Under the pieces are notes generated by a model that saw only the letters and a list, made by a program, of their open reading frames with translations, had not been told where the DNA came from and ran no database searches. Positions 31,582 to 40,368 of a stretch of 51,884 nt of DNA are shown one piece after another (the stretch's first letter is position 1; the number at the start of each line of letters is the position of its first letter). The position numbers and the translations under genes were made by a program. Source of the DNA: Planotetraspora thailandica (GTDB lineage: Bacteria > Actinomycetota > Actinomycetes > Streptosporangiales > Streptosporangiaceae); NCBI RefSeq assembly GCF_016863335.1, contig NZ_BOOR01000078.1:1-51884 (forward strand), given 5' to 3'.

Positions 31582-34281
31582 ATGACGTTTCCGGGCGGGC
31601 GGCGGGCCCTGACAGCCGTGGCCGCACTGATCCTGTTGGTCGCCGGCAGCCTGGTCTGGGCATTCTGGCCGTCCGGGCCACCCGTCCGGGGGCAGGACGT
31701 GGCCATCCCGGTCGTGGACGGCCCCGCCGACGACCAGCACGTGACGCTCGACGCGACGTTCTTCCCGCCGCCCTCCGGCGGCAAGGCCCCCGCCGTACTG
31801 CTGGCCCACGGTTTCGGCGGCAGCAAGCAGAGCGTGCGCGACGAGGCCGTACGGCTGGCCGGGCAAGGCTATGCCGTGCTCACCTGGTCGGCCCGCGGGT
31901 TCGGCAGGTCGACCGGGGAGATCGCGCTCAACTCCCCCGACTACGAGGTCAAGGACGTGCGCCAGCTCGTCGACTGGCTGGCCAGGCGGCCCGAGGTCCG
32001 CCTGGACCGGGCGGGCGACCCGCGTGTCGGCATCGCGGGCGGTTCCTACGGCGGCGCCATCGCCCTCATGGCGGCGGCCTATGACAGCAGAATCGACGCG
32101 ATCGCCCCCGAGATCACCTGGAACGACCTCGCGGACGCGCTCTTCCCCGACGCCGGTGGCAAGGGCCCCATGAACGGCGTCTTCAAGAAGATGTGGGCAG
32201 GGATCTTCTTCAGCTCGGGCGGCAACGGCCTGTCGACCGGTGACGGGGAGTCCGGGCTGGCGGCGCTGGCCGGTGCGGCGGGATCGTCCGGAGCCTCGGA
32301 CCCAGGCGTCGCGGACACCGGCACCACGGGCACGGGGTCAGACACGGGGTCAGGCTCCGAGTCGCGCGGCGCGGGGACGGCCTCCGGGTCCGGGACGGGC
32401 ACTCCTCCGGACGTCCAGCAGGCTCTGACTCCTCAGCAGGTGCAGTGCGGGCGTTTCCTCCCGGAGATCTGCGCGATGTACCAGACCGTGGCCGCGACCG
32501 GCCGGGCCACGCCCGAGGCCCTCGACCTGCTGCGCAGGTCGAGCCCGGTCTCGGTGGCCGGGAAGATCAGGATTCCCACCCTGCTGATCCAGGGGCAGCG
32601 CGACTCGCTGTTCCCCCTCGGCCAGGCCGACGCGAACGCCCGGCAGATCGCCGCCACGGGAGCCCCCGTCGAGGTGGCTTGGATCAGCGGCGGGCACGAC
32701 GGCGGGGACGGTGAGCCCGACTGGGTCTTCGACCGCACCGCCTCCTGGTTCGACCGCTGGCTCAAGAACCCGTCCGGTGCCGCCCCCGCCGGCTCCGACG
32801 TGTTCGCGGTCAGCCGGGACGGCGGGCGCGACCCCGGCACCCGCAGGCCCACGGTCGTCCACGCGGCCGCGGACGCCTACCCCGGCATCTCCGGGGCGAC
32901 CACGCAGACGGTGAAGCTCTCCGGACCCGACCAGCAGGTCGCCAACCCGCCCGGCGGCTCACCGGCCTCCATCTCCTCGGTGCCCGGCTTCGGAGGCCTG
33001 CTCGGCGGCGGCTCGTCCAGCTCCGGCGTCTCGGTCGACGTCCCCGGGCAGGCCGCCGCGTTCGAGTCCGCGCCGGTGGCCGAACCCGCGCGCGTCACCG
33101 GCAGCGCCACCGTCCAGATCAAGGTGTACGGCACGGGCGACGCGGCGCTGTTCGCCAAGCTCTACGACTCCTCGGGCGGCCCCATCGCCGTGCTGCCCGA
33201 CAGCCTGGTCGCGCCGTTCCGGGTGACCGCGAGCGAGGCGGGCACCCCGGTCACGGTGACGCTGCCCGCCATCGACCACACCTTCGACGCCGGTCACCGG
33301 CTGCGGCTGGTGATCACCACCACCGACCTCGGGTATTCCACGCCGGCCGAGCCCTCGGTCCACCGGATCGGGCTCGCCTCCCCGGACCTCAAGCTGCCCG
33401 TGGACCCGGGACTGATCACGCCCGCGACCGGCCCCGCCTGGTGGACATGGGCGATGCCGCTGGCCGCCGTCCTGATCGCGGCGGCGCTCGTCCTCACCCG
33501 CCGCGCGCGGCCCGCCAAGGCTGGAAGCCGTCCCGACCTCGCCGAGGTGCCCCTGGTCATCACGGGTCTGGGCAAGCGCTACAGCAACGGCGAGAAGGCC
33601 GTCGACGACCTGTCCTTCCGCGTCGAGAAGGGCCAGGTGCTCGGCCTCCTCGGCCCGAACGGCGCCGGCAAGACCACCACGATGCGCATGCTGATGGGCC
33701 TCATCCTCCCCGACGAGGGAGAGATCAGGATCTTCGGCCATCCGGTGGTGCCCGGGGCGCCCGTGTTGTCGCGGCTCGGCTCGTTCGTCGAGGGCCCCGG
33801 CTTCCTCCCGCACCTTTCCGGCCGGGCCAACCTGGAGCTGTACTGGGAGGCCACCGGACGGCCGCCCGGCGACGCGCACCTGGACGAGGCCCTGGAGATC
33901 GCCGGTCTCGGCGGCGCCCTGGAGCGGGCCGTGCGCACCTACTCGCAGGGCATGCGGCAGCGGCTGGCCATCGCCCAGGCCATGCTCGGCCTGCCCGACC
34001 TCCTCGTGCTCGACGAACCCACCAACGGGCTCGACCCGCCCCAGATCGCGGAAATGCGCAAGGTGCTGAAGGCCTACGCCGAGCGTGGCCGTACGGTCAT
34101 CGTGTCCAGTCACCTGCTCGGCGAGGTCGAGCAGACCTGCAGCCACGTGGTCGTCATGCACCGCGGCCGGCTGGTGTCGCAGGGGCCCGTCGAGGCCCTG
34201 CTCGGCGCCTCCGTCGCCGCGAACGGCTCCGGCCCCCGCCTGGAGGACGTCTTCCTCGACCTGATCGGAGAGAGCCGATGA
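31582..34281 (+). CDS. S15/CocE-like alpha/beta hydrolase fused to an ABC transporter ATPase
   Basis: The 899-residue protein joins two machines. Residues 8-30 form a membrane anchor. An X-Pro dipeptidyl-peptidase/CocE-type hydrolase follows (VLLAHGFGGSKQS, nucleophile in GIAGGSYGGAIAL at about residue 153, acid in IQGQRDSLFP, histidine in ISGGHDGG), with a 60-residue Ser/Gly-rich insert at about 218-281 and the beta-sandwich domain to about 610. A second membrane helix (TWAMPLAAVLIAAALVL, about 620-637) leads to a cytoplasmic ABC ATPase: Walker A LLGPNGAGKTTT (about 687), signature TYSQGMRQRLA, Walker B LLVLDEPTNGLD. The hydrolase therefore lies outside and the ATPase inside. It overlaps the permease gene, so the product is probably half of an exporter. 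Confidence 0.9.
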   Translation: MTFPGGRRALTAVAALILLVAGSLVWAFWPSGPPVRGQDVAIPVVDGPADDQHVTLDATFFPPPSGGKAPAVLLAHGFGGSKQSVRDEAVRLAGQGYAVLTWSARGFGRSTGEIALNSPDYEVKDVRQLVDWLARRPEVRLDRAGDPRVGIAGGSYGGAIALMAAAYDSRIDAIAPEITWNDLADALFPDAGGKGPMNGVFKKMWAGIFFSSGGNGLSTGDGESGLAALAGAAGSSGASDPGVADTGTTGTGSDTGSGSESRGAGTASGSGTGTPPDVQQALTPQQVQCGRFLPEICAMYQTVAATGRATPEALDLLRRSSPVSVAGKIRIPTLLIQGQRDSLFPLGQADANARQIAATGAPVEVAWISGGHDGGDGEPDWVFDRTASWFDRWLKNPSGAAPAGSDVFAVSRDGGRDPGTRRPTVVHAAADAYPGISGATTQTVKLSGPDQQVANPPGGSPASISSVPGFGGLLGGGSSSSGVSVDVPGQAAAFESAPVAEPARVTGSATVQIKVYGTGDAALFAKLYDSSGGPIAVLPDSLVAPFRVTASEAGTPVTVTLPAIDHTFDAGHRLRLVITTTDLGYSTPAEPSVHRIGLASPDLKLPVDPGLITPATGPAWWTWAMPLAAVLIAAALVLTRRARPAKAGSRPDLAEVPLVITGLGKRYSNGEKAVDDLSFRVEKGQVLGLLGPNGAGKTTTMRMLMGLILPDEGEIRIFGHPVVPGAPVLSRLGSFVEGPGFLPHLSGRANLELYWEATGRPPGDAHLDEALEIAGLGGALERAVRTYSQGMRQRLAIAQAMLGLPDLLVLDEPTNGLDPPQIAEMRKVLKAYAERGRTVIVSSHLLGEVEQTCSHVVVMHRGRLVSQGPVEALLGASVAANGSGPRLEDVFLDLIGESR

Positions 34282-35144
34282 CCGCCCCCGTGGCAAACGC
34301 CCAGGGGTTCGCCCCCGGGTACGCCCCCAGCAAGACGCTGCCGCTGCGCGTGGAGATCGTCCGCCAGTTCAGGCGGCGCCGTACGCTCGCGATGTTCGGG
34401 CTGCTGCTGGCCCTGCCGTGGGTGCTCGTGGTGGCCTTCCAGTTCGGGCCGAACACGAACAACGGAAACTCGGTGCGGCTGTCGGACCTGGCGACCGCGG
34501 GCGGCCTCAACTTCGCCGCGTTCGCGCTGTCGGTCTCGGCCAGTTTCCTGCTCGTCGTCGCCGTGGCGCTGTTCTGCGGGGACACGGTGGCGAGCGAGGC
34601 GAGCTGGTCGTCGCTGCGCTACCTGCTGGCCGCCCCGATCCCCCGCGACCGGCTGCTGCGCCAGAAACTGATCGTCGCACTGGGCTACTCGGCGGCGGCC
34701 GTGACCGTGCTGCCGCTGATGGCGTTGGCGGCGGGCACCCTGGCCTTCGGCTGGCACGACATCAGGGTGCCGGGCACCGGCGAGATCATCTCGGCGACCG
34801 ACGCGCTGCCGAAGTTCGCCCTGGTCATCGGATATGCCCTGGTGAGCCAGCTCGTCGTCGCATCATTGGCCTTCCTGCTGTCGGTCAGCGTCGACTCCCC
34901 GCTCGGCGCGGTCGGCGGCGCGGTCGGGCTGGTCATCGTGAGCAGCATCCTGCAGGCGGTGGAGGCGCTGGGGTCGGTCCGCGAGTTCCTGCCCACGTTC
35001 TGGAACACGGCCTGGCTCGACGCGCTCTCCCCCCAGCCCGACTACAGCGGCATGATCAAAGGCGTCTCGATCTCGGTTACATACTCCGCAATCCTGATCG
35101 CGTTCGCGTTCCGCCGGTTCCGCCGCAAGGACGTGGTCTCATGA
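34278..35144 (+). CDS. ABC-2 type transporter permease
   Basis: The 288-residue protein has a short cytoplasmic N-terminus with QFRRRRTLAMFG and six predicted helices (LAMFGLLLALPWVLVVAFQF, FAAFALSVSASFLLVVAVAL, VALGYSAAAVTVLPLMALAA, FALVIGYALVSQLVVASLAF, GAVGGAVGLVIVSSILQAV, ISVTYSAILIAFAFRRF). The pattern between helices 2 and 3 (ASWSSLRYLLAAPIPRDRLL) is typical of ABC-2 exporters that couple to the NatA/CcmA-type ATPase. ATGA overlap with the fused ATPase gene shows they work together. The transported substrate is unknown. Confidence 0.88.
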   Translation: MTAPVANAQGFAPGYAPSKTLPLRVEIVRQFRRRRTLAMFGLLLALPWVLVVAFQFGPNTNNGNSVRLSDLATAGGLNFAAFALSVSASFLLVVAVALFCGDTVASEASWSSLRYLLAAPIPRDRLLRQKLIVALGYSAAAVTVLPLMALAAGTLAFGWHDIRVPGTGEIISATDALPKFALVIGYALVSQLVVASLAFLLSVSVDSPLGAVGGAVGLVIVSSILQAVEALGSVREFLPTFWNTAWLDALSPQPDYSGMIKGVSISVTYSAILIAFAFRRFRRKDVVS

Positions 35145-35218
35145 CCTTCCGTACGGCAAGCCGGCCGGGCACCTGCAGAAGCGAATGCTTCATCTGCTGA
35201 CACTGCGTCCTCGGCCAC

Positions 35219-35299
35219 GGCAGATCTGCCACGGAAGCTTCGGCAGATCTGCCACAGACCCTTCGGCAAATCTGCCACGAGACTTGCGGCAGATCTGCC
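35219..35299 (+). repeat. Four 23-bp tandem repeats, each with the palindrome GGCAGATCTGCC
   Basis: GGCAGATCTGCCAC begins at 35219, 35242, 35265 (one mismatch, GGCAAATCTGCC) and 35288, a strict 23-bp period; the 9 bp between copies vary. The core is a perfect 12-bp palindrome. The array lies between the permease stop and the DUF4143 promoter, and could hold several copies of a dimeric DNA-binding protein. Confidence 0.85.
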
Positions 35300-35307
35300 A
35301 CACACAT

Positions 35308-35326
35308 GATTACGCTCTCGTAATCT
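35308..35326 (+). promoter_or_regulatory. Perfect inverted repeat over the -10 of the DUF4143 gene
   Basis: GATTACG-CTCT-CGTAATC (35308-35325) is perfect over 7-bp arms. Its right arm contains the -10 TAATCT (35321-35326), which is 6 nt before the GTG, so the transcript is leaderless and a protein bound here would block it. Confidence 0.6.
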
Positions 35327-35332
35327 AGGCGC

Positions 35333-36601
35333 GTGGACATCGATGAGCTGACGGTCTTCCCTCGGCGCGCGGAAGAGATGGCCGCGGAGGCGCTCGCCGA
35401 CACTCGAGTGGTTGTGATCAGCGGTGCTCGGCAAGTAGGCAAGAGCACGCTGGCTCAGCGGATCTCGCGAAGCAGGCCAGGCTCACGCGAGCTGTACCTC
35501 GACGAAGCGGCGGTCCGCGCCGCCGCGAGGCAAGATCCTGACGGGATCGTGCGTCACGACGGGCTCCTCCTCATCGACGAGATCCAGCGCGTGCCCGACC
35601 TCCTCCTTTCCATCAAGCGCGAAGTTGACGCCGATCCACGCCCTGGGCGCTTCTTGTTGACGGGCTCGGCCAGGCTTCTGGGACTGCGCGATCTTCCGGA
35701 CGCCCTTCCAGGCCGGTCGGAGACGATCGAGCTGTGGCCGCTGTCCCAGGGTGAGATCGAACGGAGCCCCGACGGATTCGTCGATGCGGCCTTTCTGCAA
35801 GGTCCCGACATCAAAGCTCCAAAGTCCCGGTTGCGGCGAGCCGACTATGTGGATCGAGCTCTGCGAGGCGGCTACCCCGAGGCCGTTCACCGCTCGTCTC
35901 ACCGGCGGAGGGCACGCTTCTTCGAGTCCTACATCTCCGATCTGATCAGTCGCGATGTGAAACTGCTGTCCGACATCGAACGCCCCATCGACATGCGGCG
36001 TCTGCTCAACGTGCTTTGCGCCCGGATGGCAGGGCTGGCGGTCGTCGACAACATCAGCCGCGATCTCGGACTGCCTCGCAACACGGTGAAGCGATACATC
36101 GACCTGCTCGACCTCGTCTACGTCGTCAGGCGGATCCCGGCCTGGTCGTCCAATGCGACCACCCGCGCCATCGCGACGCCGAAGCTTCTCGTCGTCGACT
36201 CCGGGCTGGGAGCACACCTAGCGGGCCTCACTCCGGCGCGGACCACCGACCTATCCGTGCCCGTAGGGCCTCTGCTGGAGAACTTCGTCCTCGGTGAACT
36301 GGCCCGTCAGCTGACCTGGTCTGAGGAACCAGCCCGCCTCTACCACTATCGCGATCGCGACAACGTCGAGGTGGACGGCATTCTCGAACGAGCCTCCGGC
36401 GAGGTCGTCGGCATCGAAGTGAAGGCGGCTGAGACCGTACGCGCCGACGACTTCAAAGGGTTGCGGCACCTCGCTCGAAAACTCGGCGACCGAATGACTG
36501 CCGGATATGTCCTCTATGCCGGCCAGGAAACGCTCCCCTTCGGGGATCGGCTGCGTGCCCTTCCGCTGTCTGCCCTGTGGCAAGCGGAGGCAGACACCTG
36601 A
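35333..36601 (+). CDS. AAA_14/DUF4143 ATP-binding protein
   Basis: The 422-residue protein has an N-terminal AAA+ core: Walker A SGARQVGKSTLAQR (about residues 30-43), Walker B LLLIDEIQRVPDLL (about 78-91), sensor FLLTGSARLLGL. A winged-helix region (ISRDLGLPRNTVKRYIDLLD) follows, then a PD-(D/E)xK-nuclease-like C-terminus with DNVEVDGILERA and VVGIEVKAAETV, the expected E/D...ExK residues. Families of this type are widespread, poorly understood and often found near mobile or toxin-like genes. The GTG at 35333 lies 6 nt from a -10. A regulatory pairing with the four 23-bp repeats just upstream is plausible. Confidence 0.9.
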   Translation: MDIDELTVFPRRAEEMAAEALADTRVVVISGARQVGKSTLAQRISRSRPGSRELYLDEAAVRAAARQDPDGIVRHDGLLLIDEIQRVPDLLLSIKREVDADPRPGRFLLTGSARLLGLRDLPDALPGRSETIELWPLSQGEIERSPDGFVDAAFLQGPDIKAPKSRLRRADYVDRALRGGYPEAVHRSSHRRRARFFESYISDLISRDVKLLSDIERPIDMRRLLNVLCARMAGLAVVDNISRDLGLPRNTVKRYIDLLDLVYVVRRIPAWSSNATTRAIATPKLLVVDSGLGAHLAGLTPARTTDLSVPVGPLLENFVLGELARQLTWSEEPARLYHYRDRDNVEVDGILERASGEVVGIEVKAAETVRADDFKGLRHLARKLGDRMTAGYVLYAGQETLPFGDRLRALPLSALWQAEADT

Positions 36602-36773
36602 CCCGGCGATTCGCGCGTCTGCTGCCGGAGGTTCCGTACGACCAGAGGATGCGCAGAGCCCGGAGCGGTGGAGGACCCTTACGGAGATGTGTACGGCGGG
36701 GCAGGCGGCCCTCGTTCGGCTCCTACCCCGCATCAGCGCTCGGATCGGCCGTCGCGCCACCCGAGGCCGATGA

Positions 36774-36941
36774 TCAGTCCCAGTGAGGCGGGCGTTCCTC
36801 CAGGTAGTGGGAATCGTCGGAGCCCGAGCTCCACTCGCCCCACCCGAGGTCGGTGTCGTCACTGGTCTGGTCGGGAAGCACCGGCAGTCCCTCGTCGAAA
36901 AGGTCCACCGGACGCATGTCATCCGGATGCTGCGCAGTCAC
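36774..36941 (-). CDS. Small acidic protein of 55 residues, conserved-looking
   Basis: A short frame starts at a GTG (36939-36941) and ends at TGA (36774-36776). The product is strongly acidic: VTAQHPDDMRPVDLFDEGLP, then LPDQTSDDTDLGWGEWS, ending SHYLEERPPHWD. The ending EERPPHW(D/E) and the GWGEW phrase recur, as far as I recall, in small hypothetical proteins of actinomycetes. TAGCAT (36948-36953) lies 6 nt before the GTG, so it has its own leaderless promoter, which supports a real gene. Its function is unknown; an ATG at 36917 is an alternative start. Confidence 0.6.
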   Translation of the reverse strand: MTAQHPDDMRPVDLFDEGLPVLPDQTSDDTDLGWGEWSSGSDDSHYLEERPPHWD

Positions 36942-36947
36942 GCTCCA

Positions 36948-36953
36948 ATGCTA
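36948..36953 (-). promoter_or_regulatory. -10 element of the 55-aa protein gene
   Basis: TAGCAT on the minus strand is followed by TGGAGC and the GTG at 36941. The exact 6-nt gap matches other leaderless starts in this window. Confidence 0.45.
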
Positions 36954-37108
36954 TCCACCGGGCGCGACGGCGCGGCAAAGACCGGATGACTTCCGCCCTA
37001 CCAGCCCCCGGGCGGGCCCTACTCGGAAAACGGACCGCCCATGGGGTCTTTTCCCCCGGGGCGGAAACCTCGCCAGCGCACATCCGGACATCTATCGGTC
37101 CTCAAAGG

Positions 37109-37114
37109 TACGAT
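37109..37114 (+). promoter_or_regulatory. Possible -10 of the NB-ARC/TPR gene
   Basis: TACGAT lies 46 bp before the ATG at 37160. A run of C residues (about 9) lies between it and the ribosome site GAGGCGG. No clear -35 was seen. Confidence 0.3.
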
Positions 37115-37159
37115 GCGTGAACAGACAGCACGCCGGACGACCCCCCCCCGTGAGGCGGC

Positions 37160-39262
37160 ATGGCAACGCCATCAGGATGGCGACGAGAGGGCAACCTGCC
37201 CAACGAGCTGACCAGCTTCGTCGGCCGAACGCGGCTTCTCGCCACGCTCAGACAGCGGCTCCAGGAGTCGCGGCTGGTCACGGTGACCGGGATCGGCGGA
37301 GTCGGCAAGTCTCGAACAGCCCTTCGCATCGCCCACCAGATCCGCAGGCAGTACCGCGACGGCGTCTGGTACGCCGACCTGGCCCGGCTGCAGGACCCCG
37401 GAATGGTGCACCACGCGATCACGTCGGCCCTCGGAATCGCCGACCAGTCGTCGCGGGCCGGTTCGGACTCGCTGACGGAGTGGCTCGCCGACCGCGAAAT
37501 CCTTTTGGTGCTGGACACCTGCGAGCATCTGGTCGAGGCATGTGCGCAACTGGTGGAAGAACTGCTGGAGGCGGCACCCCGTCTAAGGGTCATCGCAACG
37601 AGCCGGCGTTCACTGAACGCACGGGGCGAATACACCCTGACAATCCCTCCGCTGACGATCCCAGGCGATGACCCGTCGGAAAGCCCGTACGACAACGAAG
37701 CACTCGCGTTGTTCGTCGAACGCGCTTCTGCCGTCATGCCCGACTTCGTGCTTGACGAGAACAACGTCGACGCCGTGGCCGAGTTGTGCCGCCGACTGGA
37801 CGGCATCCCCCTCGCGATCGAGCTTGCCGCGGTGCGGCTGCGCACGCTGTCGGTCGAGCAGATCCTGGCGCTGCTGGCCGACCGGTTCAGCCTGCTCGCC
37901 GGTGCCAGCCGTACGGCACTGCCGCGGCACCAGACGCTGCGCGCGGCGATCGGGTGGAGCCACGAGCTGTGCGAACCGGCCGAGCGCCTGCTGTGGGCTC
38001 GGGCATCGGTGTTCTCCGGAGACTTCGAACTGGACGGCGCCCGCCACGTCTGCGCGGATGAGAACCTGACCAGCGATCAGATCCTGGACGTCATCTACGG
38101 TCTAGTGGACAAGTCCGTCCTGCTGAGCTTCTCCACGCCGGCCGGCCAGCGGTACCGGCTGATCGACACCCTTCGCCAATACGGCGCGGAGTGGCTGGAC
38201 AAACTCGGCGAGACCGAGATCCGGCGCGTACGGCATCGCGACTACTACCTGCAACTCGCCGAGCGTGGCGAGAACTCCTGGTCCGGTCCTCGCCAAGCGC
38301 ATTGGTACACCCGGATGCGCCAGGAACATGACAACATCCGGGTCGCGATCAACCATTGCCTTTCCAACCCGGCTGAGGTTCGCGTCGGCCTGGAACTGCT
38401 GTCATCCCTTTGGTACTTGTGGATGGCCTGCGGATTCGCTCGCGAGGGGCGTGTCTACCTGGAACGCGCGGTCGCTGCGTCTCGCGCCCCGAGCCAGGAG
38501 CGTTGCAAGGCGCTCTGGGTTCTTTCGTACATTCGCAGCGCCCAGGGCGACATTCGCGGGGCCGTTGAAGCAGCCGAGCAGTGCAGTTCCGACGCCATCC
38601 AGATCGGTGACTCCGGTGCGGTCATCCTCGCAACGAAGATGCTGGGAACCGCGGCGTTTCTCGAGGGCGACCTTAAGAAGGCGGTGGCGCTGCTTGGAGT
38701 CGCCATCGAATTCCACCGCGGCGGCCGGGGACTCAACCCCGGGTTGCTCCCCGCCATCGTGGAATTGGCTCTCGTCCTCACCGCTCAGCAGGACTTCTCG
38801 GAAGCCGAGACGCTTCTCATGGATTGCCTGAAGATCTGCCAGGAGCGCGGTGAGCTGTGGTTGCGTTCTTACGCGAACTACGCCCTGGCGCTGACGCAGC
38901 GCGCCACCGGCCGGATTCCCGAAGCCATGAGTAGCGCCCGTGAAGCGATACGGCTCAAGCGTTCCTTCCACGATGTCCTCGGAACCGTCATGACCATGGA
39001 ATGCCTGGCGAATCTCGCCGCCGACCTCGGCGAGGCCGAGGAGGCGGCGCAGATTCTAGGCGCGGCTCAGACGAACTGGGAGCTGTTCGGCCTCCCCCAA
39101 TTCGGTTCCCCCTTCTTCACCGCTGACCACGAGCGGGCCGTCAAGGAGTGCCATCGCATCCTCGGCGTGGACGCCTACCAGGCCGCGTTCGAGGTGGGGG
39201 CCCGAAGAAGCTTTGAAGACGCCATCGCCTATGCCCTAGGGGAATTGAACTTCACGGATTGA
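37160..39262 (+). CDS. STAND (NB-ARC-like) ATPase with C-terminal TPR region
   Basis: The 700-residue protein resembles the ATPase/TPR part of large actinomycete regulators (AfsR- or LAL-type). Walker A is TVTGIGGVGKSRTA (about residues 41-54), Walker B is ILLVLDTCEHLVE, and RVIATSRRSLNARGE and LCRRLDGIPLAIELAA complete the NB-ARC. The second half is helical TPR (for example ALWVLSYIRSAQGDIRGAVE, NYALALTQRATGRIPEAMSS). No helix-turn-helix is found at either end, so DNA binding must come from a partner or it acts in another way. The ATG has GAGGCGG upstream. Its stop is 1 bp from the end of the convergent terpene synthase gene. Confidence 0.85.
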   Translation: MATPSGWRREGNLPNELTSFVGRTRLLATLRQRLQESRLVTVTGIGGVGKSRTALRIAHQIRRQYRDGVWYADLARLQDPGMVHHAITSALGIADQSSRAGSDSLTEWLADREILLVLDTCEHLVEACAQLVEELLEAAPRLRVIATSRRSLNARGEYTLTIPPLTIPGDDPSESPYDNEALALFVERASAVMPDFVLDENNVDAVAELCRRLDGIPLAIELAAVRLRTLSVEQILALLADRFSLLAGASRTALPRHQTLRAAIGWSHELCEPAERLLWARASVFSGDFELDGARHVCADENLTSDQILDVIYGLVDKSVLLSFSTPAGQRYRLIDTLRQYGAEWLDKLGETEIRRVRHRDYYLQLAERGENSWSGPRQAHWYTRMRQEHDNIRVAINHCLSNPAEVRVGLELLSSLWYLWMACGFAREGRVYLERAVAASRAPSQERCKALWVLSYIRSAQGDIRGAVEAAEQCSSDAIQIGDSGAVILATKMLGTAAFLEGDLKKAVALLGVAIEFHRGGRGLNPGLLPAIVELALVLTAQQDFSEAETLLMDCLKICQERGELWLRSYANYALALTQRATGRIPEAMSSAREAIRLKRSFHDVLGTVMTMECLANLAADLGEAEEAAQILGAAQTNWELFGLPQFGSPFFTADHERAVKECHRILGVDAYQAAFEVGARRSFEDAIAYALGELNFTD

Positions 39263-39263
39263 T

Positions 39264-40286
39264 TCATGCTTGCTGAGGCACGGCGGCAGCGGGCCAGTAG
39301 GTGGACTGCGGCCATGCACCGATGTAGCGCGTGCTTCCCAGCGAGTAGTCGATATGTCCGCGAACCCAGTGCTCGAGGCCTTCCACATACTTCAGCACCG
39401 CAGGGGAACCCCACTGCTGGATGTGGGCGCGGAGTTCGATCATCCGCGCGACCGCACGGTTGTGCATTCTGTCGACCTCGTCCAGAGCGGCTTGTAGCGC
39501 ACAGTGACGATGGGTGATCAGAACATTCACCAGGTTGTGCCGGGCGGCGTCGTGTTGCTTCTCCTTGGCATAGGAGAACAGGTCGTTGTCCCAGACAACG
39601 AGGTCGTTGGCGTGCTCTGTGATCTCTCGTATGTCAGGGTGATGCCATTCTTCCGCCGTAAGCCGGAAGCCTCCTGCTATATCGATGAGCGCGTAGACCG
39701 GATACATGGCACCGGTGCGCCGGCGCATGAACACGTAGTCGTCAGCGGTCGGCACGACGTCGGCCTCGCGGTTGGCCGCCTCCCACACCTGCGCGAATAT
39801 GTACTCTCGCGTGGCGGTACACCAGCGGTCGAGTTGGTCCGGCTGGGCGTGGACGGCGATTCGATCCTTGAGCTCAAGCAGCGTCCGAGCAAACACGTTA
39901 TCCACCTTGTCCGGCCGCTCTAAGTCGTCGAGCACCCGGAACATCTCAGGAAGCGCCCGGGCGATGAGACCGGTGTGACGGCTCATCCGCTCGGATTCGC
40001 AGAACCCGTCGTCGAAGGCGAACAGCCAGATACACCAGTCCATGAGAAGGCGGAGCATCTCCCGATCGGCCAGCGGGTAGGCCCGAGCGGTCAGCCATCC
40101 GAATTTCGCCCTTTGATAACGCTCAATGTGGTCTTCCCTGTCGAGCATGCCCGTCTGGACCAGCCAAGCGAAGCTCTCCAGGTTCACCTCGTCGACGTGC
40201 GGATTTACCGCGCTGGGGAAGGGGCAAGTGAGAGGCGGGATGCGGATCGGGCTCTCACCGATCTGATCCACAGAGGTAGTCGCCAT
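39264..40286 (-). CDS. Class I terpene synthase
   Basis: The 340-residue protein folds an isoprenyl diphosphate into a cyclic terpene. It has the aspartate-rich motif FDDGFCE (D92, D93, E97), the sensor RTGAMYP, the NSE triad NDLFSYAKE (N234, S238, E242) and the C-terminal RYIGAW. All catalytic positions are intact, so it is probably active, most likely on farnesyl diphosphate given length; the product cannot be read from sequence. The start at 40286 fits homologues, whose N-termini begin shortly before PPLTCPFP. No P450 or prenyltransferase is adjacent, so any further tailoring would need distant genes. Confidence 0.9.
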   Translation of the reverse strand: MATTSVDQIGESPIRIPPLTCPFPSAVNPHVDEVNLESFAWLVQTGMLDREDHIERYQRAKFGWLTARAYPLADREMLRLLMDWCIWLFAFDDGFCESERMSRHTGLIARALPEMFRVLDDLERPDKVDNVFARTLLELKDRIAVHAQPDQLDRWCTATREYIFAQVWEAANREADVVPTADDYVFMRRRTGAMYPVYALIDIAGGFRLTAEEWHHPDIREITEHANDLVVWDNDLFSYAKEKQHDAARHNLVNVLITHRHCALQAALDEVDRMHNRAVARMIELRAHIQQWGSPAVLKYVEGLEHWVRGHIDYSLGSTRYIGAWPQSTYWPAAAVPQQA

Positions 40287-40368
40287 CCGCCAAGCATGAC
40301 CATTACGCCGATAAAGCGCTAGACCGCTAGGCTTTTAGGAAATTTCGGACCTCTGCCTTAGCGGGACC

